Shown one piece after another: positions 31,474 to 41,300 of a stretch of 64,000 nt of DNA. Each line of letters starts with the position of its first letter. Within the stretch, counting starts at the first letter, position 1. Location: the NCBI GenBank assembly GCA_013288345.1, contig JABDCA010000013.1:1-64000 (forward strand), in the 5' to 3' direction. Below the pieces are notes generated by a model, which searched no databases, was not told the origin of the DNA, and saw nothing but the letters and a program-made list of their open reading frames with translations. Made by a program: the position numbers and the translations under genes. The stretch comes from Bacteroidota bacterium. GTDB taxonomy: Bacteria > Bacteroidota > Bacteroidia > JABEUT01.

Positions 31474-34400
31474 ATGAGTGAAAGAATACTAAGAGCCCTG
31501 ATGCAGCTTTTTGCAATTATTGCGAAAGCCGAATCAGAGGGAAACATAAAAGGAGCTGAAGTAGTTCGCTCTTTCTTAAAGGAGCAGCTTAACCAGGAAT
31601 TGGTTGAGCAGTACATCGTTCTGTACGAAAAATACCTTGAAGACCTTCACCAAACATCTAAGAAGAAAGACGGCAGCGAAAAGAGGTTATCTGTTAACTC
31701 AGTTAAAGTTCTTCGTATTTGTGCCGACATCAATAAAGAACTTGCCCAAAAGCAGAAGATCGTCGTACTCATTCGTTTAATTGAATTCGTAAACTCTGAA
31801 TCGGGTATATCTCCGCAAGAGTTGGAGTTTATTACCACAGTATCAGAAAGCTTTAATATTTCGACTGACGAATTTGCCTGCATCAAGGATTTCGTTGAAT
31901 CGGCATCGGGAAAACCAACTAATACAACTGAATTACTTTTAATTGACGGCAAAAGCGAAGCCACCGAGAAAGGCATCAGGCATATTTACTGCGAAGACTT
32001 AGAAGGAACCATTTGCATATTACACGTTACCAGTGTTAATATGTACGTTTTCCGCTACCTGGGTACTGCAACCATGTACCTTAACGGACAGGTTATCAAG
32101 CCATCGAAGGTTAACGTATTTAACCAGGGTGCATCGGTTCGTAACCCTAAGATACGCCCTATTTATTATAGCGACGTGGTTGGCGCTTTCTTAAGCAGCA
32201 AATCAACTTCAAAAGTTGTATTTGAAGTACAGCATATTGATTATTTTTTCAATAAAACAAAACAAGGCCTGCACGATATCAACCTTAAAGAGGAATCGGG
32301 GAAGCTTGTAGGTATAATGGGTGGTAGCGGTGCCGGTAAAAGTACCCTATTAAAAATATTGAATGGCCTTTCGGTACCTACCAAAGGTAAAGTACTTATA
32401 AATGGTATCAGCATACATTCTGACGACCGCACTATTGCCGGTCAAATTGGATATATACCTCAGGATGACCTTTTAATTGAAGATCTTACAGTTTTTCAAA
32501 ACCTTTTTTATAGCGCTAAACTTTCTTTCGGTAACCTCGACGATGAGGCTATAACCCAAAGGTGTAATGATGTATTAAGTGATATTGGCCTTTTTGAAGC
32601 CAGAGGACTTAAAGTAGGTAACCCACTTGAGCAAACTATTAGCGGTGGCCAGCGTAAGCGTGTTAACATAGCCCTTGAACTTATACGTGAACCGGGAATA
32701 CTGTTTGTAGATGAACCTACATCGGGCCTTTCTTCCAGGGATTCTGAAAATATAATGGATCTATTAAAAGAGTTGACCCTGAAGGGGAAACTTGTATTTG
32801 TAGTTATCCACCAGCCTTCGTCCGACATCTTTAAGATGTTTGATAAGCTATTCATTCTCGATACCGGTGGTTTCCCTATCTATTATGGTAATCCTATTGA
32901 TGCGGTAGTTTATTTTAAAACTATAAGTAACCAGGTAAATGCTACCGAAAGCGAATGCCAAACCTGTGGTAACGTAAACCCGGAGCAGATATTCAATATT
33001 ATTGATGCTAAGGTACTTGATGAGTATGGCGACCTTACCCGCAACCGTAAAATTTCGGCTCCGGAGTGGAACACCCATTTCTTAAAGAATTTCTCGCCAC
33101 CACCACACGAAGAAAAACATGAAAAGGTTCCTCCGGCAGGCTTTTCTATACCTACTATTTTAAGTCAGTTCAAAACATTTGTGGTAAGAGATGTATTATC
33201 AAAACTTACCAATACACAATACGTTGTAATTAACCTTATCGAGGCTCCTGTGCTAGCAGCTATTCTGGCAGGCTTAATGAGGTTCCGCAGCAGCGATGCG
33301 GCAAAAAGTTCAGGGTACATATTCAGGTCTAACGAAAATATACCAACCTACATTTTCATGTCGGTTATTGTGGCTCTCTTCCTTGGCCTTATGGTCAGTG
33401 CAGAGGAGATAATACGTGACCAAAGGATACGCAAGCGTGAAGCATTCCTTAACCTGAGTAAAGGCAGTTACCTTATTTCGAAGATACTTATCATGTTTAC
33501 TATTTCTGCTATTCAAATGGTTTTGTTTGTAGCGGTTGGTAATACTGTTCTCGATATTAAAGGAATGTGGCTAGACTATTGGTTAGTATTATTTAGCGTA
33601 TGTTGCTTTGCCAACTTGCTTGGACTTAATATATCGGCCAGCTTCAATTCTGCTGTTACCATTTATATTCTAATACCATTCCTTATCATACCACAGCTTT
33701 TATTAAGTGGTATCGTGGTAAAGTTCGACAAGCTTAATCCTGTATTTGCATCGCAAACAGAAGTTCCTTTTGTTGGTCAGGCAATGGCATCGCGTTGGGC
33801 ATACGAAGCGCTTAGCGTTGACCAGTTCAAGAACAACGAATACGAGAAGAAGTTTTACATATACGATAAGTATAAGAGCGTAGCCAACTTCCGTAAAAAT
33901 GAGTGGCTCACTGCAATGCGTAATGCCCTTGGTGATGTGCAAGGCAGTTACAAGAACCCGCAGATGCAGCAAAAAGTGAGCGATAATTTATTGCTCCTCA
34001 GAAATGAAATAACAAAACAAATGGCAATGCTGCCAACTATTCAATATACCTGCTTGGATAGTTTAACACCACAGCATTTTTCAGAAAGCGTTGTGGCTAA
34101 AACAACAACTTATTTTAATGCACTCAATGATAATTACGTTCAGCAGTATAATATTGTTGATGGCAAAGAGGATCAGCTTGTTCAAACGTTATCATCTACC
34201 GATGCAGCAAAAGCTGATTTTGATAAGTTGAAGGATAATTATGAGAATGATAACCTTTCGGACTTTGTTACCAACCATAACGACTTTACCCGTATTGTAG
34301 AAATTGACCATGAACTTATACAGCGCGCTGACCCTATTTATCTGGATCCTGCGAAATCTAGTTTCTTTGGTAATGCACATTTCTATGCACCAAACAAGCG

Positions 34401-34569
34401 TATGTTCGGCCAGTTATTCGATACCTACTGGGTTAACCTGGGCATTATTTGGGGTATGACAATTGCACTTGCCATTACACTTTATTTTGATGCACTGAAG
34501 AGCTTACTTCACTACATGTCAAAAATAAAACTGCCGTTTAAAATAGGCAGGCGCCGTGTTAAAGCCTGA
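31474..34569 (+). CDS. ABCG-type fused ABC transporter with TerB-like and FHA-like N-terminal domains
   Basis: 1031 residues in one chain. Residues 1-145 are helical and TerB-like (LRALMQLFAIIAKAESEG, VVLIRLIEFVNSESGISPQE). Residues 150-245 form a beta-rich FHA-like module (ILHVTSVNMYVFRYLGTATM). The ABC ATPase follows: Walker A GGSGAGKST at about 283-291, Q-loop YIPQDD, signature ISGGQRKR, Walker B ILFVDEPTSG, H-loop VVIHQPSS. The membrane part has about six helices with a long extracytoplasmic insert of about 230 residues between the last two. The nucleotide-binding-domain-first order matches ABCG/White transporters. Substrate unknown. The stop codon overlaps the next gene's ATG (TGATG). 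Confidence 0.9.
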   Translation: MSERILRALMQLFAIIAKAESEGNIKGAEVVRSFLKEQLNQELVEQYIVLYEKYLEDLHQTSKKKDGSEKRLSVNSVKVLRICADINKELAQKQKIVVLIRLIEFVNSESGISPQELEFITTVSESFNISTDEFACIKDFVESASGKPTNTTELLLIDGKSEATEKGIRHIYCEDLEGTICILHVTSVNMYVFRYLGTATMYLNGQVIKPSKVNVFNQGASVRNPKIRPIYYSDVVGAFLSSKSTSKVVFEVQHIDYFFNKTKQGLHDINLKEESGKLVGIMGGSGAGKSTLLKILNGLSVPTKGKVLINGISIHSDDRTIAGQIGYIPQDDLLIEDLTVFQNLFYSAKLSFGNLDDEAITQRCNDVLSDIGLFEARGLKVGNPLEQTISGGQRKRVNIALELIREPGILFVDEPTSGLSSRDSENIMDLLKELTLKGKLVFVVIHQPSSDIFKMFDKLFILDTGGFPIYYGNPIDAVVYFKTISNQVNATESECQTCGNVNPEQIFNIIDAKVLDEYGDLTRNRKISAPEWNTHFLKNFSPPPHEEKHEKVPPAGFSIPTILSQFKTFVVRDVLSKLTNTQYVVINLIEAPVLAAILAGLMRFRSSDAAKSSGYIFRSNENIPTYIFMSVIVALFLGLMVSAEEIIRDQRIRKREAFLNLSKGSYLISKILIMFTISAIQMVLFVAVGNTVLDIKGMWLDYWLVLFSVCCFANLLGLNISASFNSAVTIYILIPFLIIPQLLLSGIVVKFDKLNPVFASQTEVPFVGQAMASRWAYEALSVDQFKNNEYEKKFYIYDKYKSVANFRKNEWLTAMRNALGDVQGSYKNPQMQQKVSDNLLLLRNEITKQMAMLPTIQYTCLDSLTPQHFSESVVAKTTTYFNALNDNYVQQYNIVDGKEDQLVQTLSSTDAAKADFDKLKDNYENDNLSDFVTNHNDFTRIVEIDHELIQRADPIYLDPAKSSFFGNAHFYAPNKRMFGQLFDTYWVNLGIIWGMTIALAITLYFDALKSLLHYMSKIKLPFKIGRRRVKA

Positions 34570-35768
34570 TGGGTTCAGTTCTGTCACAGAAAAAAGACTT
34601 TTTTAGTTATCTGGCTCAAACCAGCCCCGCACCACTTTCATTAGAAATTGCAAGTGCTAAAGGTGTTTGGTTAAAAGATATTTCAGGAAAAAAATACCTC
34701 GACCTAATTTCAGGCATTGCCGTAAGTAATCTCGGGCATAGCCACCCAGCGGTTCTAAAAGCCATAAAAAAGCAAGCCGATAAGCATACTCACATTATGG
34801 TGTATGGCGAATATGTGCAATCAACACAAGTTGCTTTTGCAAAAAAAATATGCAGCAAACTACCTAAGTCCCTCGATTCTGTTTACTTCGTTAATTCAGG
34901 TAGTGAGGCGGTAGAAGGTGCACTAAAACTTGCTAAACGCTATACAGGCAGAACAGGAATAATATCATTCAGCAAGGCATATCATGGTAGTACACATGGC
35001 GCATTAAGTGTAATGGGCGATGAAGCACTGAAGCAACCCTTCAGGCCACTTTTGCCGGGTGTAACCATATTGCCATTTGGAGATAAAGAAGAACTAAGTA
35101 ATATAACAAGGCACACCGCATGTGTTATTATTGAACCTATACAAGGTGAGGCGGGTGTGGTTGTTCCCATCAAATCATTTTTACAAGCGCTGCGCAAACG
35201 TTGTAACGAAACAGGAACGTTACTTATATTAGATGAGATACAAACCGGCTTTGGACGTACCGGGAAATTATTTGCTTTTGAGCATTTTGGAATTACCCCT
35301 GATATTTTAACAATAGGAAAGGCGATGGGTGGTGGTTTACCTTTAGGTGGATTTATAGCCAACAAAAAAATAATGTCTTCGCTATCTGATAATCCTGCAC
35401 TGGGCCACATCACAACTTTTGGCGGACATCCGTTGAGTTGTGCATCGGGCTTAGCTGCCCTTGATGTTCTGATAAATAAAAAACTTTTTGCTTCTGCCCT
35501 TAAGAAGGAGAAGCTATTCCGCTCTTTATTAAAAGACAAGTCAATTAAGGAAATACGCGGGATAGGGTTAATGCTCGCGGTTCAATTTAAGAGCGAAGAG
35601 TTGAACAAAAAAGTGATAGAAAACTGCATTAAAAACGGTATAATTGCAGATTGGTTTTTGTTCAGGCCCGATGCTATGCGGATAGCTCCGCCGCTGATTA
35701 TAACAGAACAGGAAATAAGACAAGCTTGTAAACTAATTCTCTTATCCATAAAACAATCTCTCTCCTAA
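34569..35768 (+). CDS. Class III PLP-dependent aminotransferase (acetylornithine/ornithine aminotransferase-like)
   Basis: 399 residues. Class III features: FVNSGSEAVEGALKLAKRYTGR at about 108-129, HGSTHGALSVMG at about 139-150, LILDEIQTGFGRTG at about 219-232 (PLP-contacting D222), and DILTIGKAMGGGLPLGG with Schiff-base K251. Length and fold fit acetylornithine, ornithine or 4-aminobutyrate aminotransferases; the substrate cannot be fixed because no arginine-biosynthesis genes are nearby. The ATG overlaps the stop of the ABC transporter by 1 nt, so the two are translationally coupled. Confidence 0.9.
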   Translation: MGSVLSQKKDFFSYLAQTSPAPLSLEIASAKGVWLKDISGKKYLDLISGIAVSNLGHSHPAVLKAIKKQADKHTHIMVYGEYVQSTQVAFAKKICSKLPKSLDSVYFVNSGSEAVEGALKLAKRYTGRTGIISFSKAYHGSTHGALSVMGDEALKQPFRPLLPGVTILPFGDKEELSNITRHTACVIIEPIQGEAGVVVPIKSFLQALRKRCNETGTLLILDEIQTGFGRTGKLFAFEHFGITPDILTIGKAMGGGLPLGGFIANKKIMSSLSDNPALGHITTFGGHPLSCASGLAALDVLINKKLFASALKKEKLFRSLLKDKSIKEIRGIGLMLAVQFKSEELNKKVIENCIKNGIIADWFLFRPDAMRIAPPLIITEQEIRQACKLILLSIKQSLS

Positions 35769-35778
35769 ATCTATTCCC

Positions 35779-36456
35779 ATGAACATATTGATTGTTGAAG
35801 ACGAAAAATCGCTCGCCAAAGAAATGCAGACCTTCCTGAAGAATGAAGGCTATATATGCGACATTGCATATACCGGCAAAGAAGCTTCAGAAAAGATCTA
35901 TGTAAACCCTTACGATTTTTTATTGCTTGATCTGGGATTGCCTGATTACGAAGGATTAGATCTGTTAAAGGAAGCCAAAGAGGCGAACCAGGAAGCATCT
36001 GTAATTATTCTAACAGCCCGCGGAAGCACAGATGATAAGGTAAAGGGCCTTAACCTGGGCGCCGACGATTACCTTGCAAAGCCATTTTCACTGCTTGAAC
36101 TTACATCGCGCATGCAGGCTATTATACGCCGCAAACATGGCCTTAAGAAAAGCACTATGGATGTGCATGGCTTCACTGTTGATCTTACCAATCGTATCAT
36201 TTCATTTAAAACCACATCCATAAGCCTTACTAAAAAAGAATTCGATATTTTACAATACCTGCTTATAAACAAAAACCGTGTGGTTACCCGCGTACAGCTT
36301 ACCGAGCATATTTGGGATAATGCGCTTGAAGTAGATTACGATTCGAATTATGTTGATGTACATATAAAAAACCTGCGTAAAAAATTAGGCACCCATGCCG
36401 AGGTAGATTGGATTGAAACTGTGCGGGGTATTGGTTATCGCCTTACATTGCTGTAA
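35779..36456 (+). CDS. OmpR/PhoB-family response regulator
   Basis: 225 residues. Receiver domain with acidic pair ED at 7-8, phosphoacceptor D51 (LLLDLGLPD), conserved Thr (ILTARGS) and Lys (DDYLAKPFSLLEL). The C-terminal winged-helix DNA-binding domain includes LTKKEFDILQYLLINKN, RVQLTEHIWD and VDVHIKNLRKKLG. Forms a two-component pair with the histidine kinase 17 nt downstream. Same strand as the ABC transporter and aminotransferase genes, 10 nt after the latter's stop. Confidence 0.94.
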   Translation: MNILIVEDEKSLAKEMQTFLKNEGYICDIAYTGKEASEKIYVNPYDFLLLDLGLPDYEGLDLLKEAKEANQEASVIILTARGSTDDKVKGLNLGADDYLAKPFSLLELTSRMQAIIRRKHGLKKSTMDVHGFTVDLTNRIISFKTTSISLTKKEFDILQYLLINKNRVVTRVQLTEHIWDNALEVDYDSNYVDVHIKNLRKKLGTHAEVDWIETVRGIGYRLTLL

Positions 36457-36473
36457 GCATATATAAAGGTACA

Positions 36474-37784
36474 ATGAAGCTGTATTATAAACTTACATTC
36501 ATAAATGCGTTCAGTCGTATTTTAATTATTGCAGCCTTCCTTGTTTTTGTACCCAGCCTTATTTATAAAGCTGCCATACTGCATACCGATTCGAACTTAG
36601 AAAAGAAAAAGACCCAACTCTTTCACATTATCGAAAAGAAAGGAATGGGTGAGTTTATGCAGGAGGAATCGGATAGCACCTATGCCGATTACACTATTTT
36701 TAAAGAGCGTTACGTATCTATAGAACGTGTTGAAGAAACCGAAGGAGATACAATCATCACCTCCCCCCGTGATATTGAAGGCGAAGTTTTAGAATACCGT
36801 ATTCTTAAGCATTATTTCCAGTACAAGCAAACCAAATACCTGTTAGAACTTGGTGAAAGCATACAGTATGTAAAGGACCTGAACCAGATATTACGCGAGG
36901 TTGCCCTTTACCTGTTACTTGTACTTATCACCGTTACCATATTGCTCGATCTTGGGGTTACACAATATTTACTGCGGCCATTGCAAAAAATTGAAACCAA
37001 GCTAATTGCTACGCGACACCCCGAAAAATTTGACTTTAGGCGAGTAAGTACTACTACTACAGACTTTAGATACCTGGATAATACCATTAGCGAAATGATG
37101 CGTAAAATTCAAAACGCATTTCATATAGAGAAAGAATTTATTGCCAATGTATCGCATGAGCTTCTTACCCCTATTTCTATACTGCAAACACGCCTTGAGA
37201 ATATGATCGAGGCCGGAACGCTGAACGAGGATGCTGAACAAAAAGTACTGGAATCGCAACGTACACTAGGCAGGCTAAAGCAAATTGTCCGTTCACTTTT
37301 ACTCATCTCACAAATTGAAAACAACCAGGCTCCCAAAGAAGATAGCGTAAATATTAACGAACTGGTAAAAGAAGTAGCCGAAGAAATTGAAGTACGTCTC
37401 GATGAAAAAAATATTTCGCTTGAATTAAACCTTACTGATTCATTCACCTACTCTCCCTGCAATCGTTCGTTGCTATTCACTATGCTATTTAATTTAGTGA
37501 ACAATGCGGTTAAGTATAACAACCAAAACGGTAAAATATTTATAACTGCTACAGTTGCAAAAAACGAATGCAGAGTATCGGTAAGAGATACCGGGAAAGG
37601 TATTCCACCGGAGAATATTGAATCAATATTTTACCGTTTCAAAAAATTCAACACTACTGAAGAGAGCTATGGACTTGGCTTAGCTATGGTAAAAACCATT
37701 GCCGACTTTCATAATATTGATATTGCGGTAGATTCGAAAGTAGATGAAGGCTCAACGTTTACTCTCCTATTTAAAGGTGCATGA
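36474..37784 (+). CDS. Membrane sensor histidine kinase
   Basis: 436 residues. A membrane helix at about 10-32 and another at about 143-162 enclose an extracytoplasmic sensor of about 110 residues (DYTIFKERYVSIERVEETEG). After the second helix comes a linker, then a HisKA domain with FIANVSHELLTPIS (phosphoacceptor H228) and a HATPase_c domain with N box NLVNNAVKYN, G1 DTGKGIP and G2 GLGLAMV. It is the partner of the upstream response regulator. The stop overlaps the ATG of the TIGR02757 gene (ATGA). Confidence 0.94.
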   Translation: MKLYYKLTFINAFSRILIIAAFLVFVPSLIYKAAILHTDSNLEKKKTQLFHIIEKKGMGEFMQEESDSTYADYTIFKERYVSIERVEETEGDTIITSPRDIEGEVLEYRILKHYFQYKQTKYLLELGESIQYVKDLNQILREVALYLLLVLITVTILLDLGVTQYLLRPLQKIETKLIATRHPEKFDFRRVSTTTTDFRYLDNTISEMMRKIQNAFHIEKEFIANVSHELLTPISILQTRLENMIEAGTLNEDAEQKVLESQRTLGRLKQIVRSLLLISQIENNQAPKEDSVNINELVKEVAEEIEVRLDEKNISLELNLTDSFTYSPCNRSLLFTMLFNLVNNAVKYNNQNGKIFITATVAKNECRVSVRDTGKGIPPENIESIFYRFKKFNTTEESYGLGLAMVKTIADFHNIDIAVDSKVDEGSTFTLLFKGA

Positions 37785-38587
37785 AACTGAAAGCTGATGA
37801 GCTGAAAGAGTTCCTAAATGAAAAATACGAGCTCTATAATAAGCCTGTTTTTATAGAGAGCGATCCGATTTTTGTACCGCATCAATTCACTAAAAAAGAA
37901 GATATAGAAATAGCAGCATTTTTTGTTGCCACACTGGCATGGGGCCAGCGCCCAACCATTATCCGTAACGGACTTAAACTTATGGAAACAATGGATAATG
38001 CACCTTTTGAGTATATAAGTCATTCTACCAAAAAAGATTGGGAAGCATTTTCAAAATTTGCCCACCGAACATTTAATGGAGTTGATGCTATGTACTTTAT
38101 ACAATCACTCCAGCATATTTATACTAAAAAAGGAGGATTGGAGAGAGCATTTATAGTTACAGCCCCTCCTAAATCCTCCCCAAAAGGGGAGGACTTGTGG
38201 AACGTGCTCGATATGAAGAATGGGTTGATGCAATTCCGCGAGATATTTTTAGGTACATACCCTGCAGGAAGAACAGCCAAGCATATTGCAGATGTAACAA
38301 GGAATTCATCGGGGAAAAGATTAAATATGTTTTTGCGCTGGATGGTCCGTAATGATAAACGCGGAGTAGATTTTGGTATTTGGAAAAACATTTCGCCTGC
38401 CCTACTCTATTGCCCTATCGACCTACATTCCGGTAGAGTGGCAAGAAAATTAGGCTTATTAAAACGTACACAAGATGATTGGAAAGCTGTGGATGAACTA
38501 ACGCAGAACTTGCGAAAATTAGACCCAAAAGACCCCATTAAATATGACTTTGCGTTGTATGGCTTAGGAGTGTTTGAGAAGTTCTAA
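37781..38587 (+). CDS. TIGR02757 (DUF2400) family protein with in-frame repeat insertion
   Basis: 268 residues. The family layout is clear: FVPHQFTKKEDIEIAAFFVATLAWGQR, HRTFNGVDAMYFIQSLQHIY, PAGRTAKHIADVTRNSSGKR, RWMVRNDKRGVDFGIWKNI and LHSGRVARKLGLLKRTQDDW. The function of the family is unknown. At about residues 126-139 the sequence TAPPKSSPKGEDLW is foreign to the family. Its DNA (38161-38196) is a palindromic repeat of the CCCCTCC/GGGGAGG type, inserted without breaking the frame. The insert lies in a loop-like region between two conserved blocks, so the protein may remain functional. The gene overlaps the histidine kinase gene by 4 nt. Confidence 0.9.
   Translation: MKLKADELKEFLNEKYELYNKPVFIESDPIFVPHQFTKKEDIEIAAFFVATLAWGQRPTIIRNGLKLMETMDNAPFEYISHSTKKDWEAFSKFAHRTFNGVDAMYFIQSLQHIYTKKGGLERAFIVTAPPKSSPKGEDLWNVLDMKNGLMQFREIFLGTYPAGRTAKHIADVTRNSSGKRLNMFLRWMVRNDKRGVDFGIWKNISPALLYCPIDLHSGRVARKLGLLKRTQDDWKAVDELTQNLRKLDPKDPIKYDFALYGLGVFEKF
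38161..38196. repeat. Palindromic repeat inserted inside the TIGR02757 gene
   Basis: AGCCCCTCCTAAATCCTCCC then CAAAAGGGGAGGACTT. TCCTCCCC-AAAA-GGGGAGGA is a perfect 8-bp hairpin at 38174-38193. The start AGCCCCTCCT is identical to the intergenic copy at 13613. It translates as APPKSSPKGEDL in frame. Confidence 0.85.
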
Positions 38588-39003
38588 TTACACTTGCAAC
38601 TATCCTTCATTGCAATATCTTTCACGTAGACAATACGTGCAATGCTATCATTTTCTATACAAATAACATTCAGCGTACGTCCCTTTTGAGTCTGGCCCGA
38701 GAAATTATACATTGGGTGCCGTTGATTAAAATCCTTGCTCTTCTTGCTATCTATTTTACCGTAAGTAAACGATTCTACCACTTCATCGCAGGTAATATGC
38801 TGACACTTCATTTCGCAAAGGGCAGTATCAGAATATTGAATGGTGTCCTTGGTTGCAAGCTGGTCGAGCTTTAACATGCCCGGCGTTAGATTTTTGCAAC
38901 CACGTGTACCGAACATAAAATAAACCCCAATGAGTCCCATTATAACACCGAACAAGTAAAGGCGTATCTTTCTCCAAATCTCCGACCTACCTTCGTTCAG
39001 CAT
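38584..39003 (-). CDS. DUF4258 domain protein, membrane anchored
   Basis: 139 residues. An N-terminal helix IRLYLFGVIMGLIGVYFMF at about 13-31 anchors the protein. The C-terminal part (CEMKCQHITCDEVVESFTYG, DFNQRHPMYNFSGQTQKGRT, LNVICIENDSIARIVYVKD) fits DUF4258, a small fold related to BrnT/RelE-like toxins in some annotations. There are several Cys residues. The 3' end overlaps that of the TIGR02757 gene tail to tail by 4 nt. The protein has no known role. Confidence 0.8.
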   Translation of the reverse strand: MLNEGRSEIWRKIRLYLFGVIMGLIGVYFMFGTRGCKNLTPGMLKLDQLATKDTIQYSDTALCEMKCQHITCDEVVESFTYGKIDSKKSKDFNQRHPMYNFSGQTQKGRTLNVICIENDSIARIVYVKDIAMKDSCKCN

Positions 39004-39012
39004 ACCCGGTTT

Positions 39013-41223
39013 TTACTTCTTAGCGGTCAATACAAATGTATTGGCAGGAGTAGTAATTTGCGTAGAGGCAGGAGTAGCAATATGCTTTTGTCCTGATACA
39101 TTCAGTAAAGGCTTATAGTTCTTTATGCCGATATGCGGAGCAATAACCAAGGATACAATACTCATCAACTTAATTAATATGTTCATTGATGGGCCTGATG
39201 TATCTTTAAACGGATCGCCAACGGTATCACCGGTTACAGAAGCTTTGTGCGGTTCAGATTTTTTGAAGAATTTCTCGCCATTTATCTCAACACCTTTTTC
39301 AAACGATTTTTTAGCATTATCCCATGCACCACCGGCGTTCGATTGGAAGATACCCATTAACACACCGCTAACGGTAACACCTGCCAATAAACCACCTAAT
39401 ACTTCGGGGCCAAATGTAAAGCCCACAATAACCGGAACCAATAATGCAATAGCACCCGGCGCAATCATTTCGCGGATAGAAGCTTTGGTAGAAATAGCAA
39501 CGCACTTTTCGTATTCAGGTTTTGCTTTGTATTCCATAATACCCGGTATTTCGCGGAACTGGCGGCGAACTTCGGTAACCATATCCATAGCGGCACGGCC
39601 CACAGCAGCAATACATAATGAAGAGAAAATAAACGGTATCATACCACCAATAAATAAACCGGCCAATACATCGGCATGATAAATATCGATAGAAGTAATA
39701 CCTGCAACACCCACGAAAGCAGCAAATAAGGCTAACGATGTAAGTGCAGCAGATGCAATAGCAAATCCTTTTCCGGTAGCAGCGGTAGTGTTACCTACAG
39801 CATCCAGGTTATCGGTACGGCCACGAACTTCTTCAGGTAAACGGCTCATTTCGGCAATACCACCGGCGTTATCGGCAATAGGGCCGAATGCATCGATTGA
39901 TAATTGCATAGCTGTTGTTGCCATCATTCCCGCAGCAGCTATCGATACACCATATAAACCTGCAAAATAATAAGAGGTAACAATACCAAACGCCAACACA
40001 AGTATAGGAGCAACAGTAGATTCCATACCTACTGATAAGCCACCAATAATATTAGTAGCATGGCCCGTGCCCGATTGTTTAATAATAGAAAGCACTGGGC
40101 GCTTGCCCATAGCAGTGTAGTACTCAGTAATCATACTCATTAAAGTTCCTACTACTAAACCTGTAATGATTGAATAATAAACATCCATAGATGTGAACTG
40201 AACACCCCTGTGAATCATATCGGCAGGCAATAATATTTTAACTGCGAAATAAGCTGCAATGGCTGTCATAATTATTGACGACCAGTTACCCATGTTCAAT
40301 GCCTTTTGTACGCTGTCGGTTTCTTTGGTTATTTTAACAAACCAGCTACCCACAATAGAGAATATCAATCCTAAGCCTGCAATAAACATAGGGAGTATGA
40401 TTGGAGACAGTCCTCCGAAATTATCTTTCGAAGCATCAATTTCCTGGCCCAATACCATGGTAGCAAGTATAGTTGCCACATACGAACCAAATAAGTCAGC
40501 GCCCATACCGGCAACGTCACCTACGTTATCGCCTACGTTATCGGCAATGGTAGCAGGGTTACGAACGTCATCTTCAGGTATACCTGCTTCTACTTTTCCT
40601 ACTAAGTCAGCTCCTACGTCGGCAGCTTTAGTATAAATACCACCACCCACACGGGCAAATAATGCAATGGATTCAGCACCTAAGGAGAAACCTGCTAGTA
40701 CTTCAATAGCCCTTTTCATTTCGGGGCCGGTAATAACAGAACCTGCGGGAACAAATAATTGATAGAATACGATGAACAAACCGCCCAGACCAAGTATTGC
40801 TAAACCAGCAACACCCATACCCATAACAGTACCGCCTGTAAACGAAACCTTTAATGCTTTAGCCAAACTTGTACGTGCAGCTTGTGTGGTACGCACGTTT
40901 GCTTTGGTAGCAATGTTCATACCAATATAACCGGCGGTAGCCGATAATACTGCACCAATGCAAAATGCAATGGCAATAACAGGGCTCGAATCAGGAACTG
41001 TAGTACCTGCCCATGCTAATAAAGCAGCAGCCAACACAACAAAAATGCTGAGTATCCTCCATTCGGCTTTCAAAAAGGCCATAGCTCCTTTGGCTATATA
41101 ACCGGCCAGTTCTTTCATATTATCATCGCCAGCATCTTGTTTAACAACCCAACGGGAAGTTCCGAATGTGTATAACAAGGCAAGGGCACCAACTAAAGGA
41201 ATAATGTACAGGACGTTAATCAT
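39013..41223 (-). CDS. hppA: Membrane-bound ion-translocating pyrophosphatase, K+-dependent type
   Basis: 736 residues with about 16 helices. It hydrolyses PPi and pumps H+ and/or Na+ across the cytoplasmic membrane. The PPi-binding signature KAADVGADLVGKVEAGIPED and the following NPATIADNVGDNVGDVAG at about 199-239 are intact. The K+-dependence marker GNTTAATGKG at about 477-486 has Ala rather than the Lys of K+-independent enzymes, so K+ activation is expected. Whether the coupling ion is Na+ or H+ cannot be decided by eye. A -7-like box is at 41262-41269. It probably salvages PPi energy. Confidence 0.95.
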   Translation of the reverse strand: MINVLYIIPLVGALALLYTFGTSRWVVKQDAGDDNMKELAGYIAKGAMAFLKAEWRILSIFVVLAAALLAWAGTTVPDSSPVIAIAFCIGAVLSATAGYIGMNIATKANVRTTQAARTSLAKALKVSFTGGTVMGMGVAGLAILGLGGLFIVFYQLFVPAGSVITGPEMKRAIEVLAGFSLGAESIALFARVGGGIYTKAADVGADLVGKVEAGIPEDDVRNPATIADNVGDNVGDVAGMGADLFGSYVATILATMVLGQEIDASKDNFGGLSPIILPMFIAGLGLIFSIVGSWFVKITKETDSVQKALNMGNWSSIIMTAIAAYFAVKILLPADMIHRGVQFTSMDVYYSIITGLVVGTLMSMITEYYTAMGKRPVLSIIKQSGTGHATNIIGGLSVGMESTVAPILVLAFGIVTSYYFAGLYGVSIAAAGMMATTAMQLSIDAFGPIADNAGGIAEMSRLPEEVRGRTDNLDAVGNTTAATGKGFAIASAALTSLALFAAFVGVAGITSIDIYHADVLAGLFIGGMIPFIFSSLCIAAVGRAAMDMVTEVRRQFREIPGIMEYKAKPEYEKCVAISTKASIREMIAPGAIALLVPVIVGFTFGPEVLGGLLAGVTVSGVLMGIFQSNAGGAWDNAKKSFEKGVEINGEKFFKKSEPHKASVTGDTVGDPFKDTSGPSMNILIKLMSIVSLVIAPHIGIKNYKPLLNVSGQKHIATPASTQITTPANTFVLTAKK

Positions 41224-41261
41224 AATATATATAAGTTTAAAATGAGCTTTTTTAAAGGGCG

Positions 41262-41269
41262 CAAATATA
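41262..41269 (-). promoter_or_regulatory. Putative -7 box TATATTTG for hppA
   Basis: Perfect TAnnTTTG match on the minus strand, 38 nt upstream of the hppA ATG. Confidence 0.55.
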
Positions 41270-41300
41270 CATAATCAGTTGAAATTGAGAAAAAGAGGTT

